From NCBI GenBank assembly GCA_002353825.1, contig DEKJ01000028.1, positions 6,776 to 70,775 of the forward strand: a stretch of 64,000 nucleotides of DNA, in the 5' to 3' direction. The translations under genes and the position numbers were made by a program. Positions 1-7,094 of the stretch are shown here, one piece after another (position 1 is the first letter of the stretch; every line of letters starts with the position of its first letter). The notes under the pieces are model-generated. The model made no database searches and was not told where the DNA came from. It worked only from the letters and a program-made list of their open reading frames with translations. The stretch comes from Prevotella sp. UBA2725. GTDB taxonomy: Bacteria > Bacteroidota > Bacteroidia > Bacteroidales > Bacteroidaceae.

Positions 1-41
1 ACGCTGCAAATATAATCAGCAGTAGTTGGGATGGCAAATAC

Positions 42-323
42 CTATGCTTGCCGGTTGCCTCCCAGACTGTTTCTCTGACTCTTAAACAATTTGACGGCTT
101 TTATTACTGCTTCCGCAAAAGGTTCCCGACGCAGCATAAGCGTAGCAATCATCCTCGCGACCTCATTCCAGCTGCCGCCGGCAGACGCATGATATTTGTC
201 TTCCTTGTTGTCAACGACAATCAACCAGTTGCGCTTATCAGCCTTCCATTCCTCCGTTGTATCAGTAATTCTGTTGACAACTTCTTCCCAGTTTGTTATC
301 ATACTCTTATTACACTCACTCAT
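42..323 (-). CDS. hypothetical protein, mobile-element type (93 aa)
   Basis: I do not recognise this protein. It is 93 residues, soluble and charged, with two Trp residues in its first half and a mixed helical C-terminal half; no signal peptide or membrane segment is visible. It overlaps the end of the upstream gene by 8 bp and is the last complete gene of a leftward run of small, overlapping genes (1838 to 42). That packing is typical of a phage or integrative-element early operon. A function cannot be assigned. Confidence 0.6.
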   Translation of the reverse strand: MSECNKSMITNWEEVVNRITDTTEEWKADKRNWLIVVDNKEDKYHASAGGSWNEVARMIATLMLRREPFAEAVIKAVKLFKSQRNSLGGNRQA

Positions 324-513
324 GATGTTTGGCTTTAATTCCGGATCCGATTATTCCTAAATAAGGTCTATTAGTATAGAGAGCTTCCTTCATTCTGAAC
401 GCTGTAAACGCTTTCGACTTTTTCTTGCAGCTCTTCTCATGCTTGGAAAGTTTGATATAGAATACGCATCCGAATCTGCGGGCATATGCCTTTTTAATTT
501 TTCGATATGTCAT
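316..513 (-). CDS. hypothetical small basic protein (65 aa)
   Basis: A 65-residue Lys/Arg-rich protein with no recognised domain. Its start lies 1 bp from the end of the preceding gene and its end overlaps the next by 8 bp, so translation is probably coupled within the leftward run. The high positive charge could suit nucleic-acid binding, but nothing in the sequence proves it. Confidence 0.5.
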   Translation of the reverse strand: MTYRKIKKAYARRFGCVFYIKLSKHEKSCKKKSKAFTAFRMKEALYTNRPYLGIIGSGIKAKHHE

Positions 514-514
514 G

Positions 515-826
515 TTACTTACCTCTTTCTTCTGCCAAGTCGAGATTTGGGTATCTGCTCATCTTGAAACCTTTCAGAAAAAGCACTCCAGTATTCTTAC
601 CGAAATGAACATCAAACGAGCCTCCCTTTTCCCATTTCTGTTTGGCCAATGTCCAGGCACGTCCTTTTTCGTCAAACACTATGAGATTACCGATACCGCA
701 ATCTTCATCATAGCTTTCCGGATCTCCACAGATGAAGAAGTGCACCTGTCTGCCTTTCTTCATCTTAACTTCCAACTTCTCCAGATTGAGTTTATCAATC
801 TGCTCTTCCATTTCTTTAATTGTCAT
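515..826 (-). CDS. hypothetical protein (103 aa)
   Basis: 103 residues. The N-terminus (about residues 1-25) is a charged amphipathic helix rich in Glu, Lys and Leu. It is followed by an apparently beta-rich part with several aromatic residues and a single Cys. It begins with a 4-bp ATGA-type overlap with the gene at 823-993. No family recognised; probably an accessory gene of the same mobile element. Confidence 0.55.
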   Translation of the reverse strand: MTIKEMEEQIDKLNLEKLEVKMKKGRQVHFFICGDPESYDEDCGIGNLIVFDEKGRAWTLAKQKWEKGGSFDVHFGKNTGVLFLKGFKMSRYPNLDLAEERGK

Positions 827-993
827 TTCTTCTTTAATTTATAGGTTTCTATTGTTAATTCAAACTCGTCACATACTATTTCGTAAGGAGTCCTTCTGAT
901 ACTGGGCAGATGTCTGGGAGCAATAATCAATTCTTCACCATCATCTGCCTTCAGAAGCATTTTATTTCCTTTCTTATTTATCTTGATTTCCAT
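823..993 (-). CDS. hypothetical small protein (56 aa)
   Basis: An open frame reaches back to an ATG at 1056, but that would overlap the Cys-rich gene at 974-1102 almost throughout the extension. I prefer the internal ATG at 993, which gives a 56-residue basic protein starting MEIKINKKGNK and a 20-bp overlap with the upstream gene. It ends in a 4-bp overlap with the next gene. No function recognised. Confidence 0.5.
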   Translation of the reverse strand: MEIKINKKGNKMLLKADDGEELIIAPRHLPSIRRTPYEIVCDEFELTIETYKLKKK

Positions 994-1102
994 ATTTGCA
1001 AAGGGGCTTATTGGCGTATTGAACATATTTTTTAATCTCCTCGCACCACCTGCCATTTATACAGTTGCGCCCATGAGGGCAGCTGCGGCATTCATCGTTC
1101 AT
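974..1102 (-). CDS. 42-aa cysteine-rich small protein
   Basis: A short reading frame of 42 residues beginning MNDECRSCPHGRNCINGRWC. Its Cys residues (5, 8, 14, 20, 35) form a C-x2-C-x5-C-x5-C pattern plus one more, suggestive of a small zinc-binding fold. The start codon overlaps the stop of the upstream LuxR-type gene as ATGA (1099-1102), strong support for coupled translation. The upstream protein also carries a Cys cluster, so the two may work together; that is inference. Role unknown. Confidence 0.6.
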   Translation of the reverse strand: MNDECRSCPHGRNCINGRWCEEIKKYVQYANKPLCKYGNQDK

Positions 1103-1626
1103 AGCATGTAGCCTCCCAACCGCATTACTCTTATGATTTCCCGGCAGTTTTTCACGCCGAGTTTGTCTCGCACACGCAGCAACTGTGTCTTCACTGTGTT
1201 GCGGTTCTTATGCAGCTGTTCAGATATTTTGTCAAGCGTGCAGCCGTTTAAGTAGAGCTTTACCACTTCCTGCTCTCCTTTGGAGAGATGGACCAGACTC
1301 TTTGGTTTGCAGATGACATGTTCGTCCTTACAGATGCCACGCAACGGACAGCGCACTTCCTCAAAGTTGAGGATGTCGTGCTCGATGTCATTGGTGAGCA
1401 GGTCGTGCTCGCCAAAGTTGCAGCGCACAAAGCGTTCAACCATCTGTGTAGCATGCTCCTTATATAGCGTGGCCAGCCTTGCATAGCATTCTGGGAACCT
1501 GTTACGGATGATGGTTATCAGCGGTTCAACAACCTCTGAAAACTTGGTGAGCCGCTTCGGATCATGACCATCTTTCTTGTAATAGACCTGTCCTTCAGGA
1601 CTGGTGTAGAACTCTACTTCTTCCAT
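1099..1626 (-). CDS. LuxR-type HTH protein with central Cys cluster, phage-type regulator
   Basis: 175 residues. The C-terminal part (about 112-172) is a LuxR/GerE-type helix-turn-helix, shown by the run LSKGEQEVVKLYLNGCTLDK and the following recognition-helix pattern. The N-terminal part is not a receiver domain. It contains Cys69, and a cluster Cys93, Cys99 and Cys106 that could hold a metal. It overlaps the preceding gene by 13 bp and the following small Cys-rich gene by 4 bp. In Bacteroidetes, regulators of this build occur in phage-like and transposable elements; control of element genes is my inference. The start at 1626 fits the overlap with the upstream gene. Confidence 0.65.
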   Translation of the reverse strand: MEEVEFYTSPEGQVYYKKDGHDPKRLTKFSEVVEPLITIIRNRFPECYARLATLYKEHATQMVERFVRCNFGEHDLLTNDIEHDILNFEEVRCPLRGICKDEHVICKPKSLVHLSKGEQEVVKLYLNGCTLDKISEQLHKNRNTVKTQLLRVRDKLGVKNCREIIRVMRLGGYML

Positions 1627-1838
1627 AAGCTTTCGTCATTAACCGCAAGGTTGAAGAGGACGATATCAGCCTTTGACATCTCCAGCCTCCCTGCGAACTT
1701 GTTAATAATCGTGGTATATGCCATTCCATACTTATCCATGAGATAATGGAGTAGCTTACCTTTGTCCCTTTTCTTCATTGCATGGTAGTAATCCTGCAGG
1801 TCGACAGCCGACAAATCTTCAGTAATTTTCTTGTCCAT
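1614..1838 (-). CDS. small HTH-like protein, first gene of leftward early operon
   Basis: The frame is open from 1895, but that part crosses the operator and promoter. The better start is the ATG at 1838, giving 74 residues. The middle (about residues 22-55) reads as a helical, HTH-like segment similar in character to small phage DNA-binding proteins of Bacteroides. A good minus-strand -7 box (TATCTTTG) lies at 1865-1872, directly beside the triple TTGGAA operator, so this is the probable first gene of the repressed transcript. Confidence 0.55.
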   Translation of the reverse strand: MDKKITEDLSAVDLQDYYHAMKKRDKGKLLHYLMDKYGMAYTTIINKFAGRLEMSKADIVLFNLAVNDESLWKK

Positions 1839-1864
1839 TTCGTTTTTATTTATTAAATTTGTTG

Positions 1865-1872
1865 CAAAGATA
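1865..1872 (-). promoter_or_regulatory. -7 box of leftward early promoter
   Basis: TATCTTTG on the minus strand matches the Bacteroidetes -7 consensus TAnnTTTG and sits 27 bp upstream of the ATG at 1838. The operator repeats begin 10 bp upstream of it, so a repressor bound there would block the -33 region. Confidence 0.55.
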
Positions 1873-1881
1873 AAAACAAAA

Positions 1882-1903
1882 TTGGAAACTTCCAACGTTG
1901 GAA
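1882..1903. promoter_or_regulatory. triple alternating operator TTGGAA/TTCCAA/TTGGAA
   Basis: Three 6-bp elements with 2-bp spacers, TTGGAA (1882-1887), TTCCAA (1890-1895) and TTGGAA (1898-1903), form two overlapping palindromes with an 8-bp period. A further CGTTGG lies at 1919-1924. They sit in the divergent region between the leftward operon and the XRE-type gene, the expected place for its operator. Binding by that protein is inferred. Confidence 0.6.
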
Positions 1904-1943
1904 TGAATTATTTTCTTACGTTGGCTATAATTTAACATTTGGT

Positions 1944-2390
1944 ATGGCATTGGAACGCATCAACCCAAATCTTGAGTACATCCAGGATGTGCTTAAAGAA
2001 CGCAACTTGACACCCCGCCAGCTGTCAAAGCTAATTTTCGGTGAAGGTACTCACAGAGACATAGTTAAAGAGATCACCACCAAGCCGGATGTTAGAGCCA
2101 GCACGGTGGTAAAACTTTGCCGTGCGCTCGAAATATCTATGGACAGTCTGTATCAAAACTCGGACACAGATAAAAAGGAAATTCAGACCATCAACGGAAT
2201 TGGAATTGTGAATAACTCACCTAACGCAAAAGTCGATTTAGTTGATTTGCGTGCTGAAAATAAGGCTCTTAAGATGGTGATTGAGGAAAAGGACAAACGG
2301 CTTGCAGAACAGCAGAAGTACATCGACCAGCTTGGAAAACGGCTTGACCTGGTACTCCAACTCGGACATAATTCGGACACGGGGATGTAA
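1944..2390 (+). CDS. XRE-type HTH repressor with C-terminal coiled coil
   Basis: 148 residues. Residues about 10-72 form an XRE/Cro-cI-like helix-turn-helix, with the pattern LTPRQLSKLIFGEG...RASTVVKLCRALEIS. A linker follows, and residues about 100-140 form a Glu/Lys/Leu heptad coiled coil likely to give dimers. The gene is divergent from the leftward operon and faces the triple operator, the classic layout of a lysogeny-type repressor. The AT-rich TATAATTT at 1926-1933 is so close to the ATG that the mRNA may be nearly leaderless. A rho-independent terminator follows at 2481-2520. Confidence 0.7.
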   Translation: MALERINPNLEYIQDVLKERNLTPRQLSKLIFGEGTHRDIVKEITTKPDVRASTVVKLCRALEISMDSLYQNSDTDKKEIQTINGIGIVNNSPNAKVDLVDLRAENKALKMVIEEKDKRLAEQQKYIDQLGKRLDLVLQLGHNSDTGM

Positions 2391-2480
2391 CAGCCTTTAA
2401 CGGCTGTCTCAATCGATGAAGTCAACATAATTTCATACAACAGTTAGAATCTGTGTATTATCCTGCCTCCGCAACAACAA

Positions 2481-2520
2481 GCGTCCGAAGTCGTTGACAT
2501 TCAACACTTCGGACGCTTTT
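2481..2520 (+). terminator. rho-independent terminator after XRE gene
   Basis: An 11-bp perfect stem, GCGTCCGAAGT (2481-2491) with ACTTCGGACGC (2506-2516), is followed by a T run. Confidence 0.85.
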
Positions 2521-2658
2521 TTATTTTATGTGTTTCCTGATAATAGTATAAAGCCCATAACACAGTGCACCGATAAACAACAAGGAATAATAGAGTATTA
2601 CAAATATTATTCCCATTATCACAATAAAGGTACCGATTACTAAGAACTCTGTCAGCAT
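2521..2658 (-). CDS. 45-aa small membrane protein
   Basis: A 45-residue frame starting MLTEFLVIG. Almost all of it is hydrophobic (about residues 4-38, one long or two short membrane helices) with a short basic tail RKHIK. It has its own good promoter (2689-2720), which supports a real gene. It lies between the repressor terminator and hicB. Function unknown; phage and toxin-like small membrane proteins look like this, but there is no proof here. Confidence 0.55.
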   Translation of the reverse strand: MLTEFLVIGTFIVIMGIIFVILYYSLLFIGALCYGLYTIIRKHIK

Positions 2659-2688
2659 ACTTTTTTCGTTAGTTCTTTGATTTCATTG

Positions 2689-2720
2689 CAAAGCTAAATA
2701 TTTTCCCGCACACCTGCAAA
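2689..2720 (-). promoter_or_regulatory. promoter of small membrane protein
   Basis: On the minus strand, TTTG (2717-2720), 20 bp, then TAGCTTTG (2689-2696): a full match to the Bacteroidetes -33/-7 pattern, 31 bp before the ATG at 2658. Confidence 0.65.
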
Positions 2721-2750
2721 TATTTCAACCGCTATAATTTACGAAGAGGT

Positions 2751-2785
2751 AAAAGAGCCGCCGACACATCGCGTGCCGACGGCTC
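2751..2785 (-). terminator. terminator after hicB
   Basis: Minus-strand hairpin with arms GAGCCGTCG and CGGCGGCTC (one mismatched pair) followed by TTTT, about 50 bp downstream of the hicB stop. Confidence 0.65.
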
Positions 2786-2832
2786 AGAGTTCTTTCACAA
2801 AAATGAGATGCTTACATGAAGCATTCAATATC

Positions 2833-3237
2833 TTAGTAAACACTTATGTTCTCCATCTTATGAGCTAAAGATCTTATTCCGTCAACGATTTGAGCCTTCC
2901 TCTCAGGACTCGGCTTCCTTACGCCTACAGCATATTGCCGCATAACAGCTGGGCTCACCCCGATCTCTCTTGATATGCCAGCAACGTTGATAAAGTCGTA
3001 ATAGTTGAACAATGAGCCAACATCGAAAGAGTAGTGTATCTCAATATTGGGAACCTCAATACCATCTTCCTTCAGATCTGTTTCAGCATCTTTCCATCCG
3101 CTGAGCATGTCGGCAATGGCAGCACGTGCTGAGTTGCCTTGCCCGAGGACGCTCGTTTTGACACAGTCTATCTTCATACGACAGGAGAAGTTCTTTTCTC
3201 CTGGTTCACGTTCTACTTTTGCTATCACTTTTTTCAT
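2833..3237 (-). CDS. hicB: HicB-family antitoxin
   Basis: 134 residues from the ATG at 3237; the frame is open further upstream but that part covers the intergenic hairpin. The N-terminal half is a partial RNase-H-like fold typical of HicB. The C-terminal part (about residues 85-130) is a helix-turn-helix (INVAGISREIGVSPAVMRQY). HicB neutralises the HicA mRNA interferase and represses the operon. It follows hicA on the same strand. A GC-rich hairpin (3291-3313) lies between the two genes and could lower or tune hicB translation. Identification rests on domain pattern plus the hicA neighbour. Confidence 0.8.
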   Translation of the reverse strand: MKKVIAKVEREPGEKNFSCRMKIDCVKTSVLGQGNSARAAIADMLSGWKDAETDLKEDGIEVPNIEIHYSFDVGSLFNYYDFINVAGISREIGVSPAVMRQYAVGVRKPSPERKAQIVDGIRSLAHKMENISVY

Positions 3238-3290
3238 ATTCTTGCCCTTTAAAAAAGCTCTTCCACAACCGTTACCCATTCAGAAGAGTA

Positions 3291-3313
3291 ACCGCCCGCA
3301 TCTTTGACGGGCG
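3291..3313. promoter_or_regulatory. intercistronic hairpin between hicA and hicB
   Basis: A 7-bp perfect GC-only stem, CCGCCCG with CGGGCGG, loop of 9. No T run follows on the minus strand, so it looks like an attenuator or RNA-stability element rather than a full terminator. Confidence 0.5.
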
Positions 3314-3322
3314 GCCCTCCTT

Positions 3323-3508
3323 TTACTTGTTCAAGAGATCTTTAAGAATCGACTTTGCTGTCGGCTCTTTGATTTCTTTGCTTCCGTGCCTCGGGATCAC
3401 GGCTCTGGCTCCCGTCTTCGGGTTGATCCAGATGTCGTGAGACGCACCGTGCTTCTTCAAAAGGCATCCCGCCTTTGTAAGCTTCCGAACTAGTTCTGAA
3501 TGTTTCAT
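3323..3508 (-). CDS. hicA: HicA-family toxin (mRNA interferase)
   Basis: 61 residues from the ATG at 3508, the usual HicA size. The frame extends to 3571, but that would include the promoter. It has the HicA double-stranded-RNA-binding-like pattern: MKHSELVRKL at the start, G-x-L-x-K-x-HG-x-S-H in the middle (His24 is the expected catalytic residue), then IPRHGSKEI and a final Leu/Lys helix. The family cleaves mRNA when free of HicB. A minus-strand -7 box TAACTTTG lies at 3541-3548, overlapping the left arm of a 16-bp inverted repeat. Confidence 0.85.
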   Translation of the reverse strand: MKHSELVRKLTKAGCLLKKHGASHDIWINPKTGARAVIPRHGSKEIKEPTAKSILKDLLNK

Positions 3509-3540
3509 GATGTGAAAGAACTTTTGTCGTATTGACAGTG

Positions 3541-3594
3541 CAAAGTTAACAAAAAAGTTAGCATGCTCCAAACTTTTTGCTAACTTTTTTGTTA
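3541..3594. promoter_or_regulatory. hicAB promoter and inverted-repeat operator
   Basis: A perfect 16-bp inverted repeat: TAACAAAAAAGTTAGC (3547-3562) and GCTAACTTTTTTGTTA (3579-3594). Arm centres are 32 bp apart, about three helical turns. The minus-strand -7 box TAACTTTG (3541-3548) overlaps the left arm. HicB carries an HTH, so this is its likely operator. Confidence 0.65.
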
Positions 3595-3625
3595 TCTATA
3601 TAAAAATTGAGAGCCATCTTTGCTC

Positions 3626-4816
3626 TCATGCTCTCCTTGAATAGTACCCGTATATATACACGAGGCTAACGACAGAGATGGCAAGCTCGATGAGGCACAG
3701 GCCACGGTAGTCGAGCCACTGACCGATGCCGCCACTGAGCACAGACGTCAGGGCACCGCTCAGATGCACGAGGACGAGCTGGATGGTGAAGTCGGTGCCT
3801 TCGCGACCGGACCTCACACTGTCCATGGCCGTGGTATAGAGCGTCACGGCAGCACATGCCTCCACGAAGCGGATAAGGACGATGCCGATGAGCACCAAGG
3901 TAAGGGTAGGTGTGGTGTAAGTGATGAATAGGAAATAGGCTGGTACAAGGATGGCGAGGACGGCGACGATGCGCTGGGCCACTCGCGTGCCTAAGCGTTT
4001 GACCCACCGACCGGCTAAGGCCGCCATGACGAAAGCTACCGATGTGCCGATGATGCCGTTGTAGAGTCCTATCTCCTTCATGTTGTACCCCATATCCACC
4101 ATCCATGGCTTGAGCATCGACATGATGCCATCGAAGCCTGCGAAGAAGAGGAAAAGGAAGATGACCTGTGGCAGGATATGCTTCTGCGTGAAGAAATGCC
4201 AGAAGTCGGACACTGTCGCGCGTTTCTTCTTGTGTTCCTCGTTGACGATGATATGCTTATCGAGCGCCACGGGAAGGATGAGGAGCAGGGCACAGAATCC
4301 TAATACCGGCACGACGGTATGCCAGCCATATCTGTGCAGCACCATAATGAGGATGCCGCCGCCTAAGAGACGCCCGGTATAGCGTCCCATCGACTTCATC
4401 GACGTCACGGCACTGTGGTCGCCGCGCCGAAAAGCGTTGACGGCGAGCGTATCGCTCGTCACGTTTTGTACCGAGGCGGCAAAGGTCGAGAGCAGGATGA
4501 GCGCTACGATGAGTGTCAGGTTCTTGGCTACGTCCAAGAAACCGACGAGGAAGATGGCGGCTGCGAACACGGTCTCCGTGGCGATGATCAGTTTCTTGAA
4601 GTCACCCACCGTGATGCAGTGACGGTCGATGAGTGGAGCCCACAGAAACTTGATTGACCACGGCAGACGTGTCAGACTCAGCAGTCCGATGGTCGCCAGT
4701 CCGATGCCATGCTGCCTCAGTGTCACCTGCAGGGCCGTCATGATGAACGTGGCGGGTATGGCGCGGGCGAGATAGAGACAGAAGAATGTTGAGAGGTTGA
4801 TGGTCTTGTTGTTCAT
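3626..4816 (-). CDS. MFS transporter, RhtX/FptX (AmpG/PAT-like) type
   Basis: 396 residues and about 12 membrane helices. The N-terminal stretch LARAIPATFIMTALQVTLRQ followed by a G-x-A-T-I-G-L-L-S-L-T-R-L-P-W pattern resembles the PAT/AmpG-like carriers that include RhtX and FptX, single-protein inner-membrane siderophore importers. It begins 3 bp after the TonB-dependent receptor gene, so the two are co-transcribed, and a receptor plus such a carrier is a known xenosiderophore import pair. Here, however, the operon starts with a Pst-type ATPase gene under the same predicted regulator as sulfur assimilation, so the substrate could instead be a sulfur compound. Substrate unknown. Confidence 0.7.
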   Translation of the reverse strand: MNNKTINLSTFFCLYLARAIPATFIMTALQVTLRQHGIGLATIGLLSLTRLPWSIKFLWAPLIDRHCITVGDFKKLIIATETVFAAAIFLVGFLDVAKNLTLIVALILLSTFAASVQNVTSDTLAVNAFRRGDHSAVTSMKSMGRYTGRLLGGGILIMVLHRYGWHTVVPVLGFCALLLILPVALDKHIIVNEEHKKKRATVSDFWHFFTQKHILPQVIFLFLFFAGFDGIMSMLKPWMVDMGYNMKEIGLYNGIIGTSVAFVMAALAGRWVKRLGTRVAQRIVAVLAILVPAYFLFITYTTPTLTLVLIGIVLIRFVEACAAVTLYTTAMDSVRSGREGTDFTIQLVLVHLSGALTSVLSGGIGQWLDYRGLCLIELAISVVSLVYIYGYYSRRA

Positions 4817-4819
4817 TGT

Positions 4820-6898
4820 TTAGAATTCGACGCTGAGGGTTGTACCGATAGTGAAGGGCTTGCCTTTCTGAGCGTAGGTACCGGTGGATACCGTCATCAC
4901 GTTGGCAAGATAATCGGTGGAAGTCAGGTTCTTCGCCCATACGCTCCATGTGAAGAGGCTCTTCGTGAACGCTACCTTGGCATTGGCCACAGCATAGAAC
5001 GGCTGCTTGACGACATTGTCTTCAGCCCAGTAGATCTTGCCGAGGGCATTGACGTTGAAGTTGACCATCAGTTTGTCGAGCCATCCGAGGTGCTCCTTTG
5101 TGTAGTTGGCATTGAAGCCGAGTGTGTTCTGCGGCACCATCGGCAGGCGGTTACCGGTATAGTCGAGCTTGTCGCTCTTATGATAGGACAGGAAGCGGGC
5201 ATAAGTGTAGCCATAGTTCAGACTCAGATCCAGACCTTGGACAGGTCGTGCGTTAAGGCTCAGCTCCGCACCTTTACTGTCAGCATGTCCGGCATTCGTC
5301 GTGATCGTACCGATGCCAACATAAGTATAGGTGAGCTGCATGTGCTTCCAGTCGATATAATAGAGGTCGGCATCGAGGGTCAGCTTGTCGCCGATGAGGT
5401 TCAGATGCGTGCCCACCTCGTAGTTCCAACTGTATTCTGGGTCATATTTCTGCTCATCCTCTGAAGCAATGCTGCGGTTGAATCCACCGGCTTTATACCC
5501 ACGCGAGACTGTTGCATAATATTTGTTGCCCGCGGTAGTGAGATACTGTACGGCGAACTTCGGCGTGAGCTGTCTCGAGTCAAGTGTCTTGTCGAAGTCG
5601 TTGGTCTGCTTTGTCGTCCCTGTCTTCTCACTGTAAGAGAACCGTGTGTAGCGGCTGTGTGTATGCTCATAGTCGAAGCGCAGGCCGGCAGCGAGCGACA
5701 GGCCGCGCCAGACATTATAACTACTCTGATGGTAGATAGCGAAGCTCGATGTCGGCTCATGATAGAAAGCGAGACTTCCCGACTCCGTGGACGGCTTGTT
5801 GTTGTTTGTCGCACGCTTCGTATGCTCATACATACCGAAGACGCCCGTCACCCATTGGTAGCGGCTGTCCGTGTTCGACTTAGCCGTCAGTTCCTCGGAA
5901 ACGACGCTCTGATGGCGGTCACCTAAGAGATAGGTCTTGTCGGCTTCTGTGTAGTCCTGGTCCACATACTGGTGACTCTTGAGATATTGGTAGGACGTAT
6001 GGCTCGACAGCGTGAATCCTTTGCCTGTATATTCTGCTGCGAGGGCACTCGTCGAGACCAGTCGGCGGAAGCCGCTCGGCCGGTTATAGTCAATGTCAGA
6101 AAGTGTCTTAGCGTCGGTGTCGTAAGGAGAGTAGCTGTAGCCACCCTGGTCGCTGTAAGCCAGTCGGCTCGTGAGGCTCAGTGCCCAACGCTCGGCAGGG
6201 TGCCAGAAAAATCCGACGTGCTCCTCCGTCTCATCCATCTGATCTGTGTGCTTCCCGTCATATTTATTCTTGAAGTAGCCGCCGGCATGATGATAGGTAG
6301 CACCCGCCGTGAGGCCGAAGGTTTTGCTCAGCAGATAGCTTGCCGATCCAGATGTACGGAAATCGTTGTAGTTGCCATAGCCCACATTGATTTTCGTCCC
6401 TTGCCAGTCGAATGGCGTCAGGGTATGGATGTTGATGAGACCTCCGAGCGAGTTGCGACCGAAGAGCGTGCCCTGGGGACCGCGCAGCACCTCGATGGAG
6501 GCGATGTCTGACAGGTCTGTCTCAAAGGTGATAGGCTCATAATAAGGCACGCCGTCGACATAGAAAGCAGCGGCTGTGCCATCCGACTTGATACCCACAC
6601 CGCGGATGTAGATAGGAGCGGTGGTACGGGGTCCGTAATCGGGCATGAAGAAGTTGGGGATGACAGCCGACAGTTCCTTGATGCTGTTGGTCTCGGTGTT
6701 TACAATCTGATTCCTGCCAATGATGGTGCCACTGACAGGCACGAGGTTGTGCTTGTTGACTCGGAAATCCTGAATGACGACACCCTGCAGTGTGATGGTA
6801 GAGTCTACTTTCTCCGTGTTGCTTTTCTCCAGGTCGGCATTCACTGCCAACAGAGGAGCGGGAAAGAAAAGGAATGCAAATGGTAAATATACTTTCAT
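4820..6898 (-). CDS. TonB-dependent outer-membrane receptor
   Basis: 692 residues with a signal peptide (cleavage near residue 18). A plug domain follows (about 45-160), with IKELSAVIPNFF, PIYIRGVGIKSDG and SIEVLRGPQGTLFGRNSLGG, then a 22-strand barrel ending in Phe. Size and plug resemble the single-length siderophore receptors (FyuA-like) rather than SusC proteins, which are much longer with an N-terminal extension. It lies between the Pst-type ATPase gene (195 bp upstream, with three GC-rich repeats in the gap) and an MFS carrier (3 bp downstream). Family knowledge favours ferric siderophore uptake; the operon context leaves a sulfur-containing ligand open. Confidence 0.8.
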   Translation of the reverse strand: MKVYLPFAFLFFPAPLLAVNADLEKSNTEKVDSTITLQGVVIQDFRVNKHNLVPVSGTIIGRNQIVNTETNSIKELSAVIPNFFMPDYGPRTTAPIYIRGVGIKSDGTAAAFYVDGVPYYEPITFETDLSDIASIEVLRGPQGTLFGRNSLGGLINIHTLTPFDWQGTKINVGYGNYNDFRTSGSASYLLSKTFGLTAGATYHHAGGYFKNKYDGKHTDQMDETEEHVGFFWHPAERWALSLTSRLAYSDQGGYSYSPYDTDAKTLSDIDYNRPSGFRRLVSTSALAAEYTGKGFTLSSHTSYQYLKSHQYVDQDYTEADKTYLLGDRHQSVVSEELTAKSNTDSRYQWVTGVFGMYEHTKRATNNNKPSTESGSLAFYHEPTSSFAIYHQSSYNVWRGLSLAAGLRFDYEHTHSRYTRFSYSEKTGTTKQTNDFDKTLDSRQLTPKFAVQYLTTAGNKYYATVSRGYKAGGFNRSIASEDEQKYDPEYSWNYEVGTHLNLIGDKLTLDADLYYIDWKHMQLTYTYVGIGTITTNAGHADSKGAELSLNARPVQGLDLSLNYGYTYARFLSYHKSDKLDYTGNRLPMVPQNTLGFNANYTKEHLGWLDKLMVNFNVNALGKIYWAEDNVVKQPFYAVANAKVAFTKSLFTWSVWAKNLTSTDYLANVMTVSTGTYAQKGKPFTIGTTLSVEF

Positions 6899-6911
6899 AG
6901 ATGATAATTTT

Positions 6912-7094
6912 GGCCTCTCCCCGGCCCTCCCCCGTAGGGAGGGATAGCAATACCGGGAAAGGGGTCCTTTGTGTTATTAATTGGCGGGAATCTCCCTTCC
7001 TACGGGGGAGGAAGAGCAATACCGGGAAAAGGGTTCTTTGTGTTATTATTTGGTGGAAATCTCCCTCCCTACGGGGGAGGGCTGGGGAGAGGCC
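6912..7094. repeat. three copies of GC-rich intergenic repeat R1
   Basis: R1 is a hairpin repeat of the form CCCTCCCTACGGGGGAGGG, often followed by CTGGGGAGAGGCC. Copies lie near 6912-6945, 6991-7015 and 7061-7094, the first inverted relative to the others, joined by a repeated linker containing ACCGGGAAA and TTTGTGTTATTA. The block fills the gap between the ATPase and receptor genes and could affect read-through. Confidence 0.75.

Noticed and set aside
4820..6898. SusC-like glycan receptor
   Set aside because: Too short, no N-terminal extension and no susD neighbour.
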